A DNA stretch of 64,000 nucleotides. Origin: Streptomyces sp. AC1-42W. Lineage in GTDB: Bacteria > Actinomycetota > Actinomycetes > Streptomycetales > Streptomycetaceae. Location: NCBI RefSeq assembly GCF_003248355.1, contig NZ_QKWY01000001.1, positions 1,446,001 to 1,510,000 on the forward strand, given 5' to 3'. A model generated the notes under the pieces. It saw only the letters and a list, made by a program, of their open reading frames with translations, was not told the origin of the DNA and did no database searches. Of the stretch, positions 44,560 through 53,900 are shown one piece after another. Within the stretch, counting starts at the first letter, position 1. Each line of letters starts with the position of its first letter. The position numbers and the translations under genes were made by a program.

Positions 44560-45030
44560 CTACAGGCTCGGGCGTCCCGTGCCGGGTGAGGGTGTCAGGT
44601 GCAGTACTGCTTCGGCGTTTGCGATCAATCGACCGACCTCGATGGGGAGATGCTCGAATTCCTCCATGGCGACGTCGTACGGCTCTACGCGATAGCGGAT
44701 CCCGTCGAGGCCGGTCGCCTCGATGTACCACCGGTACCCAGCAGGAGACGTGGAGTCCTCCGCATTCACCCAGGTCGCCTCATGGCGCAGGACCATGAGG
44801 TCTCCCAGGTAAGCGGTGAGGTCTGTGTGAAGGGTGATCCAGTCCGACTGCTCGAACTCTGCGAGCGGAAGGCGGTCCACATAGTTCTGGAGGCCTGGCA
44901 GGAGAACCAGCGGGTCTCTCATGTACCGCTGCCCGCTCAGGCCCAGCATTTCGGCGAGGCCCACGGCGTGGCGGTGCATGCCAGCGGTCCACTCGGAGGC
45001 GTACGAGCCGGATTCCGTAGCGCCGGTCAT
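44560..45030 (-). CDS. Unrecognised protein in the immunity array
   Basis: 156 residues from ATG 45030; GTG 45060, overlapping the upstream stop as GTGA, is equally possible. Acidic, no signal or membrane segment: RHAVGLAEMLGLSGQRY, LTAYLGDLMVLRHEATWVN, IRYRVEPYDVAMEEFEHLPIEVGRLIANAEAVL. No family recognised. Its position inside a run of immunity genes behind a toxin suggests it is an immunity protein or orphan antidote; that is inference. Confidence 0.7.
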   Translation of the reverse strand: MTGATESGSYASEWTAGMHRHAVGLAEMLGLSGQRYMRDPLVLLPGLQNYVDRLPLAEFEQSDWITLHTDLTAYLGDLMVLRHEATWVNAEDSTSPAGYRWYIEATGLDGIRYRVEPYDVAMEEFEHLPIEVGRLIANAEAVLHLTPSPGTGRPSL

Positions 45031-45056
45031 GGGGTCGGTTCCTGCCGAAGGCCCCC

Positions 45057-46031
45057 TCACAGGTCGGCAGCCATTTCCCGGAGGGCGCCGAGGCGCATGC
45101 GGCCGGGGGCGTGGTCCCCCTGGGGGAGGCCATCGGTGAGTTGCTGAAGGGCTTCGGACGGTGCGAGGCCCTGGTCGTGTGCGGTGTGCAGGCGGTCGAG
45201 CCAGTGGAGTCCAGCGTGGTACGTCTCGTCGTCGCCGACATCCTTCGGCTCGAAGCTTGCAGCGTTCTCCGCGTCGGAGGCCCAGAGGTACCCCAGCACC
45301 GCGTGCCCAACCAGCACGGGCACGTACTGGACTTCGCCTTCCGCCGTGCGCTTGTAGCCGATGCGGCCGAAGCCCGGGGCGTGAGTGAATTCGTCATACC
45401 TACGGGGAATCTCGAAAGTGGCCCACACGTCGGACGGGGTTCCGCCCTCCTCGTAGACATTGTCGGCGCCGGTCGTGGTCGGTCTGGCGAAATGGCTCTG
45501 GTTGTCCGGGTCGGTCTCGGCATGGAGAGCGTCGGCGAGTGCGGGCAGGGCGGCGGCCAGGCGCGCCGCATTCACCGGATAGCCGGCGCCCTGGGCACGC
45601 CCCCTGAGGTCGTACGGCATCCAGGAGTCGTGGAGCGTCACCAGTTCCACGGACACGAAGCCGGCGTACGCCGAGGCCCTGAGCTCGAACAGGCCGCACT
45701 GGAGCGTGTCTCCTTCGGTCGACGCGAGCATCCCGTCGCACCGCAGGTTGGCGTCCACAGGGCCGACTGGGTGGTCGCCCAAGTGGGCTCTGACCGTCTC
45801 GCTGAAGCGCCCCGAATCGTCGGACGTTCTCAACTCGCCCCGGAACAATGAGTTCTGCGGCCTACCCCGCTCTGCGACGGACAGGCGCACCTGGGCCTCG
45901 GCGGCAGCGAGCCCATGTGCAGCGAGGACGGAGTGCGCGGCCAACGCGTCGCGCAAACACAGCGCCAAGTCATCCCCGTCGGCGTCGCTACGTCCCCAGG
46001 TCCAGCGGGCGACAGGGGTGCTGGCAAGCAT
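45057..46031 (-). CDS. Unrecognised 324-residue protein in the immunity array
   Basis: Starts at ATG 46031 behind a strong GGAGG. Soluble and acidic. N-terminal half with beta-rich segments (VARWTWGRSDADGDDLALCLRDAL, FVSVELVTLHDSWMPYDLRGRAQGAGYPVNAARLAAALPALADALH), C-terminal half with PGFGRIGYKRTAEGEVQYVPVLVGHAVLGYLWASDAENAASFEP followed by a helical tail. I recognise no family. It lies between two Imm49 genes, 37 bp downstream of one, so an immunity or regulatory role in the toxin locus is inferred. Confidence 0.75.
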   Translation of the reverse strand: MLASTPVARWTWGRSDADGDDLALCLRDALAAHSVLAAHGLAAAEAQVRLSVAERGRPQNSLFRGELRTSDDSGRFSETVRAHLGDHPVGPVDANLRCDGMLASTEGDTLQCGLFELRASAYAGFVSVELVTLHDSWMPYDLRGRAQGAGYPVNAARLAAALPALADALHAETDPDNQSHFARPTTTGADNVYEEGGTPSDVWATFEIPRRYDEFTHAPGFGRIGYKRTAEGEVQYVPVLVGHAVLGYLWASDAENAASFEPKDVGDDETYHAGLHWLDRLHTAHDQGLAPSEALQQLTDGLPQGDHAPGRMRLGALREMAADL

Positions 46032-46068
46032 GGGTATTCCTCCAAAGTGAAACGGTTCGCACGGAGCG

Positions 46069-46929
46069 TCAGACGGGGAATTCTCCGACCCAGCTGCGTT
46101 GGAGGAGGTGCTGAGGGAGGTATTCGGATTCGACGTCGATGGGGAAGTCGCCGTCGTAGGCGAGGCACGCGATGGCGAGTGGACCGACGGCCCACAGGCC
46201 CTCGGTGTCCTCCTCGCGGTCCTCGGTCTTTGTCCAGTAGCTCTTGTGAAGTTCAAGGGCTTCGATCAGGGCAGCGTTGAAACCGTCATGGTCATGCTTG
46301 ATGAACCGGTAGAAGAGATTGATCGGCGGGTACGAGATGTTCTGCAGCCAGTCTCGCGGGGCGATCTGGGTTACGTCCGGGTGGGAGGTCCGGAAGGCTG
46401 CTGTGAGGGCCTCGACCATTGCGGGTTGCTGACGTGACCAATACGTCTGCAGCGTGGCTACCCAGTGGTAGAGGTATTCGTCGTGTTGTGCACCGGAGTC
46501 GCGCAGCACGGCCATGGGTACTTCGCACAGTTCGGTCAGCCGTTCTTGGTCCCGGCAGATGAGGGCGAAGTAGAAGGCATCGATCCACGAGGGTGCGTTG
46601 GCGTAGATCCTGGGGCCGGTGACAGGGAGCGTGCGCGTCTCGTGATGGATGCGGCACTCGAAGGTGTCACCTGTGGCAGTGGCGGCGCGGAAGATCGCCG
46701 ATCCCACTTGCATGGCGTTCACCACGGCTTCCCAGGTTTCGATGCCTGAGCACGTCGGGTCGACCGTCGAACGGGCGCCGACGCACGTTCGCACGGAGTT
46801 CCACAGGGCGTCGAGCATGTGCGGCGACTGCTCGATCGAGGAGATCTCCTCGATGGTCTCCTCGGTCAGGGCTCGTGCAAAGCCTTCGTCGTCGGGCCCT
46901 GGCACGCCATGGCGAGGGATGGTGGTCAC
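46069..46929 (-). CDS. Imm49-family immunity protein, cognate to the toxin
   Basis: 286 residues from GTG 46929, which overlaps the toxin stop as GTGA; GGGAG is 5 bp upstream. Core: GIETWEAVVNAMQVGSAIFRAATAT, WIDAFYFALICRDQERLTELC, YPPINLFYRFIKHDHDGF, LHKSYWTKTEDRE, VGPLAIACLAYDGDFPIDVESEYLPQHLLQRSWVGEFPV. Immediate coupling to the toxin makes it the best candidate for the cognate antidote, blocking the nuclease-like tip in the producer's cytoplasm. Confidence 0.88.
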   Translation of the reverse strand: MTTIPRHGVPGPDDEGFARALTEETIEEISSIEQSPHMLDALWNSVRTCVGARSTVDPTCSGIETWEAVVNAMQVGSAIFRAATATGDTFECRIHHETRTLPVTGPRIYANAPSWIDAFYFALICRDQERLTELCEVPMAVLRDSGAQHDEYLYHWVATLQTYWSRQQPAMVEALTAAFRTSHPDVTQIAPRDWLQNISYPPINLFYRFIKHDHDGFNAALIEALELHKSYWTKTEDREEDTEGLWAVGPLAIACLAYDGDFPIDVESEYLPQHLLQRSWVGEFPV

Positions 46930-49622
46930 GAAGGCTCCCTGATGTCGAACTTTTGAGTGGAGTACCCAGTGTATGTGCCTGCATTGTCCTGGCCCCTGAC
47001 GACGATGTAATCGACTCGACCGTCCCGAAGCGCGCTTCGTAGGTCAGCCGACAATCTTCCGTCGCTGGGAAAATTACGCCGTCTCTTTTCCATTTGGTCG
47101 AGAATGTCGAGGAAGTACGTACGTGACCCCTGAGAGTAGCGCGCCCCATTGATCAGGCGTTCCCCCAGCGGTGTATCCACGTGACTCTTTGCCTCAACGA
47201 CGATGAATCGATCTCCGTCCTTATAGACTTGATCGAACTGGGCGTTGCCATTTTTAGGCCCGTGCAAGGTTTCCGGCTTGGCGTTCGGATAAAGTTCAGG
47301 GATCGCGTGCAGGCGTGCTACGCCCTCCCCGTAGATTTCGCTGGCTTTGGTTGATGCGTTGTGTGGGCCCCTGTGTCTTTCGGCTGCTTCGTCCAATGCT
47401 GCGCGCAATTCGTCGGTTCGGTGGAGCTTGTATTCCCTCCTGGCGTTGCCGTGCTCCACATGGAACGGGTGGTCTGCGGCTATGGCGTCGTGCCGGGCCT
47501 TCGCCAATTCGTCGAGCTCCGCGCGCGCCTCTGGAGTGGCCGCAGTTCGTCCTCGTTCCACCGGCATGTCGTCGAGGTAGGCAGGGGGCAGCGGGGGTGC
47601 GAGATCTGATTTCGCCACCCAGGTACCATCGGGCAATTCGACGAGTTGCGGAGGGACAGTATTCGTCCAGTCGGTGCGGGTCTCGCTGAGGCGGTAGCCG
47701 TTCTTTCGGTAGTACTCCTTGCGGTACGCGGGATCGGAATTCGCGCGCTCCACTTGATGTTCCATGATTGCTTGGCGTTCAGCGGGGGTGTACGTGCGTG
47801 GATCGCGGGGGTCGGGCAGACCGTGCCCGGCGGCGGGACGGTGACCCGGTCCGCCGCCGTCGCCTCCACCGTGGCCGGCGCTCTGGTGAGGGACGGCACG
47901 GCCGGTTCCGCCGCCGTGGCCGGCGGCAGTCGGCGTGCCGTCGCCGTGTCCGCCGGTGGGGGTGCTGTCAGTTGCGCCGGAGCCAGGTGACTGATGGCTG
48001 ACCGAGTTCTGAGCGGAGTGCGCGCCGACGCCGGCCATTTCGGAAACCCTGCTCGGCGTATCCGGGCGGGTGGCGCCCACCCCCGCCCCCTCCTGCCGGG
48101 CCGCCGAGTTGTGCTGGAGGAGGGTGCCGTCCTCGCGCAGGAGGTTGCCGTGGCCGTCCAGGTAGACCGTGTTGCCGGCCTCGTCCGTGCCCCTGAGCAC
48201 GTTCTCGGGGAGGGCCGTCGTCCCGTCGGGGAGTTTGAGCGCGCCTTCGGGTACGCGGAGGGCGCCTTCAGGGGGATGTACGCCCTCCGGGAGGCGGACC
48301 ACGCCGTCGCCCAGGTCCATCGCGCCCGGGGGGACCTCCGCGCCGTCCGGGAGTTTGAAGGAGTTGGCCGGGACCTCGAACGCGGCCTCCGGGACCGCCG
48401 CGCCCTCCGGCAGGTGCAGGGTGCCGTCGGGTAGTTTGAACGCGCCCTCCGGGAGGGTGACCGTGCCCTCGGGGAAGGCGGGTATCTCGAACTGCCCCAG
48501 ACCCTTGAGCGCCGCCAGGCCGTCGCCGATCTTCGTCAGGCCCATGCCCGCGCCCTTGAAGACGTACGTCATCGGGTCCACGACCCGGCCCACCTTGCCC
48601 GCCGTGGACAGGGCCTTCGCCGCGACGGCCGCCTTTCCGGCGCCGGAGGCCGCGCCGCCCGTGCCGCCGGTGAACACTGTCGTGACGACGTTGAACGCCA
48701 CCGCGCCCAGCGCCCGGGACGGGTTCTCGCTCCACTGGTCCCAGGCCAGGAGCGCCTTGCCGGTCTCCTTCATCGCCTTGCGGGAGTCCCGCAGATAGGC
48801 GGGGAGCCGGTCGTCCGGCAGCCCCCAGTACAGGCCGGCCAACGGGGTGGTGGAGATCACCACGCCCGTGGCGAGCTTCCCCAGGCCCGACCACGCCTGC
48901 TTGGCGGAGTCCCAGCCCTCGGTGCCGACCAGGGTGCCCAGGCCCTTGATCGTGCCCCAGACGCCGTCGACGAAGAACCCCTTGGCGAAGTCCCAGGCGT
49001 GTTCGTGCAGTTGCCACCAGGGCTTGGACTCCTCGACCGGGTCGCCCCAGGGCAGGCCCTCGGCGTGCTTGAGGGTCTCGGCGTCGTAGCCGTACGTGCC
49101 CTTCTTGCCGGAGCCGTCGTCGGTCTTCAGCGCGGGGCCGCCGACCAGTGCGACGATCTTGTCGTGGCAGGCCCGCTCCACCGCCTGGAACGCCGCCCAG
49201 GTCTCGGCGATCTCGTCGTGGCGGCGGTTGTTCTCCTCGACCAGGTCGCCGTCCTCGCGCCACTTGTCGTCGTCCTTGATCCGGACGACGAAGGACTCGG
49301 CCTCGCGCTTGAGCTCCCTCAGCTTCTCGACCAGCGGGGCGGCGTCGGTCCCGTACGCGGACAGCGCGGCCGTGATCGTCTCAAGCTCCGACTTCAGGGA
49401 GGTCCCGCGGTCCGCGACCGGTTGCGTCGTCGCGAACAGCTGGTCGGCCTCCGGCGCCTTGTAGAACGCCTGGAGGCCGCCGAAGCTGCTGTGGACGTCA
49501 CCGGCGGCGGTGGCGGTCGACGCCGCACTCTTCGTCAGCGTGGTCACGCTGGTGTCCAGCAGGGCGAGATTGCCGGTGAAGACGGGTATGCCCGACGGGA
49601 TGACCGCCTCGTTCTCGCTCAC
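46926..49622 (-). CDS. Type VII-secreted polymorphic toxin with C-terminal PD-(D/E)xK nuclease-like domain
   Basis: 898 residues from GTG 49622, overlapping the DUF6507-like stop. Residues 1-160 are helical and WXG/LXG-like; about 200-340 contain hydrophobic segments; about 370-500 contain a run of LPEGA/LPDG-type repeats; about 510-610 are Gly/His/Ser-rich and disordered; about 615-898 form the toxin tip. The tip contains D797 (FDQVY), E810 and K812 (VVEAKS), the spacing of a restriction-endonuclease-fold active site, and a QGSRTY segment further on. The tip is visibly more A+T-rich than the rest. It probably cleaves nucleic acid in target cells and is neutralised by the coupled Imm49 protein. 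Confidence 0.85.
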   Translation of the reverse strand: MSENEAVIPSGIPVFTGNLALLDTSVTTLTKSAASTATAAGDVHSSFGGLQAFYKAPEADQLFATTQPVADRGTSLKSELETITAALSAYGTDAAPLVEKLRELKREAESFVVRIKDDDKWREDGDLVEENNRRHDEIAETWAAFQAVERACHDKIVALVGGPALKTDDGSGKKGTYGYDAETLKHAEGLPWGDPVEESKPWWQLHEHAWDFAKGFFVDGVWGTIKGLGTLVGTEGWDSAKQAWSGLGKLATGVVISTTPLAGLYWGLPDDRLPAYLRDSRKAMKETGKALLAWDQWSENPSRALGAVAFNVVTTVFTGGTGGAASGAGKAAVAAKALSTAGKVGRVVDPMTYVFKGAGMGLTKIGDGLAALKGLGQFEIPAFPEGTVTLPEGAFKLPDGTLHLPEGAAVPEAAFEVPANSFKLPDGAEVPPGAMDLGDGVVRLPEGVHPPEGALRVPEGALKLPDGTTALPENVLRGTDEAGNTVYLDGHGNLLREDGTLLQHNSAARQEGAGVGATRPDTPSRVSEMAGVGAHSAQNSVSHQSPGSGATDSTPTGGHGDGTPTAAGHGGGTGRAVPHQSAGHGGGDGGGPGHRPAAGHGLPDPRDPRTYTPAERQAIMEHQVERANSDPAYRKEYYRKNGYRLSETRTDWTNTVPPQLVELPDGTWVAKSDLAPPLPPAYLDDMPVERGRTAATPEARAELDELAKARHDAIAADHPFHVEHGNARREYKLHRTDELRAALDEAAERHRGPHNASTKASEIYGEGVARLHAIPELYPNAKPETLHGPKNGNAQFDQVYKDGDRFIVVEAKSHVDTPLGERLINGARYSQGSRTYFLDILDQMEKRRRNFPSDGRLSADLRSALRDGRVDYIVVRGQDNAGTYTGYSTQKFDIREPS

Positions 49623-50047
49623 CTGCCGCCCGCCCGTATGTCCTTGAGCACGTCCAGGCGGACGGACCTGGCGGCGTCCTGGGCCCGCTTGGCCGTGTCG
49701 AGGTCGCCCTCCACGTACTCGCTCGTCGCCGTCGCCGCGCCGAGCACGGCGGCCTGGATGCGCTCCGCCATCGACTTCAGCTGCGGCTTCCGCTCGGTCA
49801 CGTACGTGCCGAGTGCCGCGGCGACCGGCCCCAGGGTGGGGTGGGAGAGGGGCTCCGCCCCCACCGCCACCGGCCCGGCCACCGGCAGCGACGCCGCCGA
49901 GCCGGGGACCGCCGTGCCCGCGTGCGTCGCCGCGTCCGACATCGCGGTGACCAGGGCGTTCAACGCCTTCTCCAGGTCACCGGCGTGCGCGCCGACCTTC
50001 TTCAACTGCCCCTGCACACCCTGCGGTTCGATGTCCCAAGCCGTCAC
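49619..50047 (-). CDS. ESX-associated small protein, DUF6507-like
   Basis: 142 residues from GTG 50047 (TAWDIEPQGVQGQLKKVGAHAGDLEKAL). Two long helices separated by an Ala/Pro/Gly linker, the shape of a WXG-type secretion partner. It resembles the DUF6507 proteins that accompany actinobacterial toxins. Its TGA overlaps the toxin GTG, so it probably acts as chaperone or co-secreted partner of the toxin. Confidence 0.78.
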   Translation of the reverse strand: MTAWDIEPQGVQGQLKKVGAHAGDLEKALNALVTAMSDAATHAGTAVPGSAASLPVAGPVAVGAEPLSHPTLGPVAAALGTYVTERKPQLKSMAERIQAAVLGAATATSEYVEGDLDTAKRAQDAARSVRLDVLKDIRAGGR

Positions 50048-50073
50048 CGGCCGCCCCCCCCGAGTCGTGAACG

Positions 50074-50391
50074 TCAGCCGATGTTGTCCACGGCCGCCTT
50101 CGCGCGGGCCAGGGTCTGCTGGGCGGTGCCGTCGTTCTTCTCCAGGGTGGAGCGCAGCAGGTGGATGATGTTCTTGACCTCCTGCGACGCCGCGTTCCAG
50201 CGGAGTTCCTTGCCGTGGTACTCGTCGGCCACGCCGTCCGCCGCGAAGTCGCTCATCGCGGCCTTGACCTGGCCGTCCCGCGCCGTGATGACGAGCTCAA
50301 GCTGGGCGATGACCACCTGCAGATTGGCCTGTACCTCGGTCGACGCGCCGGTGTCGTACGAGCGCCGGTCGGTGTTGCCCGCGTTCCCCAT
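50074..50391 (-). CDS. ESAT-6/WXG100-type protein
   Basis: 105 residues, no signal peptide. Helix-turn-helix hairpin with a central Trp (KELRWNAASQEVKNII) and a C-terminal helix (LLRSTLEKNDGTAQQTLARAKAAVDNIG). Matches the streptomycete ESAT-6 family sometimes called pore-forming. It follows the other Esx-type gene and is likely a T7SS substrate. Confidence 0.82.
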   Translation of the reverse strand: MGNAGNTDRRSYDTGASTEVQANLQVVIAQLELVITARDGQVKAAMSDFAADGVADEYHGKELRWNAASQEVKNIIHLLRSTLEKNDGTAQQTLARAKAAVDNIG

Positions 50392-50447
50392 GACTCTTGT
50401 CTCTCCCCGTCAGGAATGTGTACGGATGCGTGGAAGCCCGCGCCGGG

Positions 50448-50780
50448 TCAGCGGCCGCCGAACCGGGCCGCGTCGAAGTTGGCCGACGCCATCTGCGTAC
50501 GGGCGTTCTCGCCCTGCTCCTGGTCGCCCGAGCCGAACGCCGCGTCCATGCCCTGCTGGCCGCCGAGAATGCCGGACAGCGAGGCGTTGAGCGCGGCGGT
50601 GATCTCGTCGGAGCGGTTCTTGAAGTCGTCGAACGCGACCTTGCCGGAGCCGTTGAACTTGCCCTCCAGCGGCTCCGCCGCCTGGATCAACTGCCGGATG
50701 AGCGTGCCCAGATCCGTGCTGGAGCCCTGTGAGTGCGAGATCAGGGTCGACAGGACCGTGGACCCCATGTCGAACTTCAT
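50448..50780 (-). CDS. Esx-type small T7SS substrate
   Basis: 110 residues from ATG 50780 with GGGGGG upstream (MKFDMGSTVLSTLISHSQG). Two predicted helices with FNGSGKVAFDDFKNR at the turn, in place of the usual Trp-x-Gly; the tail GENARTQMASANFDAARFGGR is typical of streptomycete EsxB-type proteins. Directly downstream of eccC and paired with the ESAT-6-type protein at 50391. Confidence 0.82.
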   Translation of the reverse strand: MKFDMGSTVLSTLISHSQGSSTDLGTLIRQLIQAAEPLEGKFNGSGKVAFDDFKNRSDEITAALNASLSGILGGQQGMDAAFGSGDQEQGENARTQMASANFDAARFGGR

Positions 50781-50901
50781 TCGTTTCCCCCCCAGTGATC
50801 GAACGAACGTGTCCTCTCCGCACTCATGTCTATCAATGCGCGCGTCGCTACTGCAATCTGCAATCGGCCATATCGTCACGGTGACCGCGCCGGGGCGCGG
50901 G

Positions 50902-53900
50902 TCAGCGAGGCGCGTACACCGTCTGCATCAGCCGGTTCGGGCGCCCGCGCCGGATGAACACGCCCCGGCCGGCCGCCTGTTGCGAGGCGTACACACCGGG
51001 GAAGAGCTGGCCCTCGCTGCGGTCGCCGGACATGACCAGCGCCGAGGCCCCCGACTCGCGCAGGCTCTGCACCAGCGGCTCGTACATCCCGCGCGCCGCC
51101 CCCGCCACGCGCCGCGACAGCACGAAGTGCAGGCCGATGTCCATGGCCGAGGGGATGTACGGGAGGAACGCGGCCAGCGGCGACTGGCCCGCCGTCGTGA
51201 GCACGTCGTAGTCGTCCACCAGGACCACGATGCGCGGGCCCGCGCCCCAACTGCCCGGCTCCAGGTCCTCCAGCGGCGCGTTCTCGTCCGGCAGCCGCTT
51301 CTCCAGCTCCGAGGCGATGGCGGCCGAAAGGCCCATGCAGAGCTTGGAGTTGTACGCGTAGCCGCCGTTCAGCTCCTCCGGGACCACCCCGCGCAGCGAG
51401 CGCCGGGGGTCCATCACGGCGAAGACGAGGTCGTCCTCGCCGTAGCGGTGGGCCAGGCCCTCGGCGACCGTCCGCAGCAGGTTCGTCTTGCCGCACTCGC
51501 TGTCCCCGAGCACCAGCAGGTGCTGGTCGTGGCCGAAGAGGTCGAGCAGCACCGGGGCGAGGGCCGACTGGTCGAGCCCCAGCGGCACCCGCTCCGGTTC
51601 GGCCGCCGGGCTGGGCAGCAGCCGGGGCTCCAGCAGATGCGGCAGCACCCGTACGGGCTGGGCGACCTCGCCGTGCCAGGTGGCCCGGACCGTACGGGCC
51701 GCGCGCTCCAGGACGGCGCCCAGTTCCGCCGTCTCCGCGACCCCGTCCGTGCGGGGGAGGGCGACCTGTGCGAACAGTTTGCCGTCGGTGAGGACGCGGC
51801 CGGGCTCGTCGGGGGAGAGGGTCTCGGCGAGTTTGCGGTCGATGCTGGACTCGCCCGCGTCGTTGAGCCGCAGTTCGACGCGGGTGCCGAAGTTGGATTG
51901 GATGGCGATGCGCACGTCGTTCCAGCGGAGCATGCCGGCGACGACGTGGATGCCGTAGCCGCCGCCCCGCTTGAGGATGTCGGCGACCGCGTCGTCCAGC
52001 TCGTCGAAGTCGTCGCGCAGCGCGCCGAACCCGTCGACGACCAGGACGATCTCGGCGGAGGCCAGCTCCGGCAGCCGGCCCGCCGCGTGCAGGGTGCGCA
52101 GCTGCTCGACGGAGTCGATGCCGTGCTCGCGGAAGAGGTCCTCGCGCAGCGCGAGCATGGCGCGCACCTCCTCGACCGTGCGCGCGGCCCGCTCCCGGTC
52201 GGCGCGGCCCGCGACCCCGCCGACGTGCGGCAGCCCGACGAGGGCCTGGAGGCCGCCGCCGACGAGGTCGAGGCCGTACACGCCGACCTCCTGCGGGGTG
52301 TGCGTGAGCGCCAGCGACAGGACCAGGGTGCGCAGCAGGGTCGTCTTGCCGGACTGCGGCCCGCCGATGACGGCCGCGTGCCCGCCGGCCACCGTGAGGT
52401 CCAGGAGCCACTGCCCCTGCCACTGCTTGGCCGGGTCGTCCAGCAGGCCGAGCGGGACCAGGAGCGGGCCGCGCTGCCGGGTGCCCGGCCTGCCCGCGTC
52501 CGGCCGCACCCCGGTCAGCCGCATCCCGCGCGGCCCGGCGTCCAGCGGTCCGGCGACGGCGTCCAGGGTGAGGGCCGGGGGCAGCGGCGGCAGCCAGATG
52601 CTCCGTACGCCCGGTGCGGCGCCGGTCAGCTGGTCCACCATGACGCCGAGTTCGGTCGGCCCGGTCTCGCGGCGGCGGGCCGACGGCTCCCGTTCCCGCG
52701 CGGCGCTGTCGGGGCCGGCGAGCGTGTTGTACGCCTCGTAGGGCAGGACGAGCGGCCCGGTCTCCTCCGCGTCGGCGGTCCGTACGGGCCCCCGGTAGGC
52801 GCCGGAGACGTACCCCGCCTTGAAGCGGGTGTAGTGGCTGGTGTCCACCTTGAGGAAGCCGAAGCCGGGCAGCGGCGGCAGCTGGAAGGCGTCCGCGGTG
52901 TCCAGCACCATGCGCGACTCGTCGGCGGAGAAGGTGCGCAGCCCGAGCCGGTAGGAGAGGTAGGTCTCCAGACCTTTGAGCTTGCCGCTCTCGATGCGCT
53001 GACTGGACAGCAGCAGATGGACGCCGATGGAGCGGCCGATCCGGCCGATGGACAGGAACAGGTCGATGAAGTCCGGCTTGGCGGTGAGGAGTTCGCCGAA
53101 CTCGTCGATCACCACGAACAGGTGCGGCAGCGGCTCCAGGTCCGGGCGCCGCTGGGCGCGCAGCGCCGCGTAGTCGCCGATGTCGGCCACGTTGCCCGCG
53201 TCCTTGAGCGCCTGCTGACGGCGCTTGACCTCGCCGGCGAGCGAGGAGTGGACGCGTTCGACCAGGCCCGCCTGGTTCTCCAGGTTGGTGATGACGCCCG
53301 CCACGTGCGGCAGGTCCGCGAAGGGGGCGAAGGTGGCGCCGCCCTTGTAGTCGACCAGGACCAGCGCCAGGTCCTGCGGCGGGTGGGTGGCGGCGAGACC
53401 GAGGACCAGGGTGCGCAGCAGCTCCGACTTGCCGGAGCCGGTCGCGCCGACGCACAGCCCGTGCGGGCCCATGCCCAGCTCGGAGGACTCCTTGAGGTCG
53501 AGCAGGACCGGCTCGTGGGCGTCGCTGATCCCGATCGGCACCCGCAGGAAGGCGCGTTCGCCGCGCGGCGCCCACAGCCGGTCGAGGTCCAGCGCCGCCA
53601 CGTCCTGGATGCCGAGCATCGCGGCGAACTCGACGGGCCCGGCCAGCGGGGCGTCCACCAGGGACTCGGCGGACAGCCGCAGCGGCGCGAGCATCCGGGC
53701 CAGGCCCTCGGCGAACGGCACCCCGACCTCGTCCACCGTGCCGTGCGACTCGACGCTCTCCGTGCCGCGCAGGTCCTCCACGACCACGTCCGTGCCGTCC
53801 ACGGTGAGGCGGACACCGACGTGGTCCGGCTCCTGGACCCTGCGTTCGAGGAGATGGATCACGGTCACGCCCATCTCGCGCAGCCCCACGGCGTCGTCCG

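Noticed and set aside
48200..48490. CRISPR-like or tandem DNA repeat
   Set aside because: The periodicity is at protein level inside an open toxin frame, units are about 7-8 codons and not conserved as DNA repeats with spacers.
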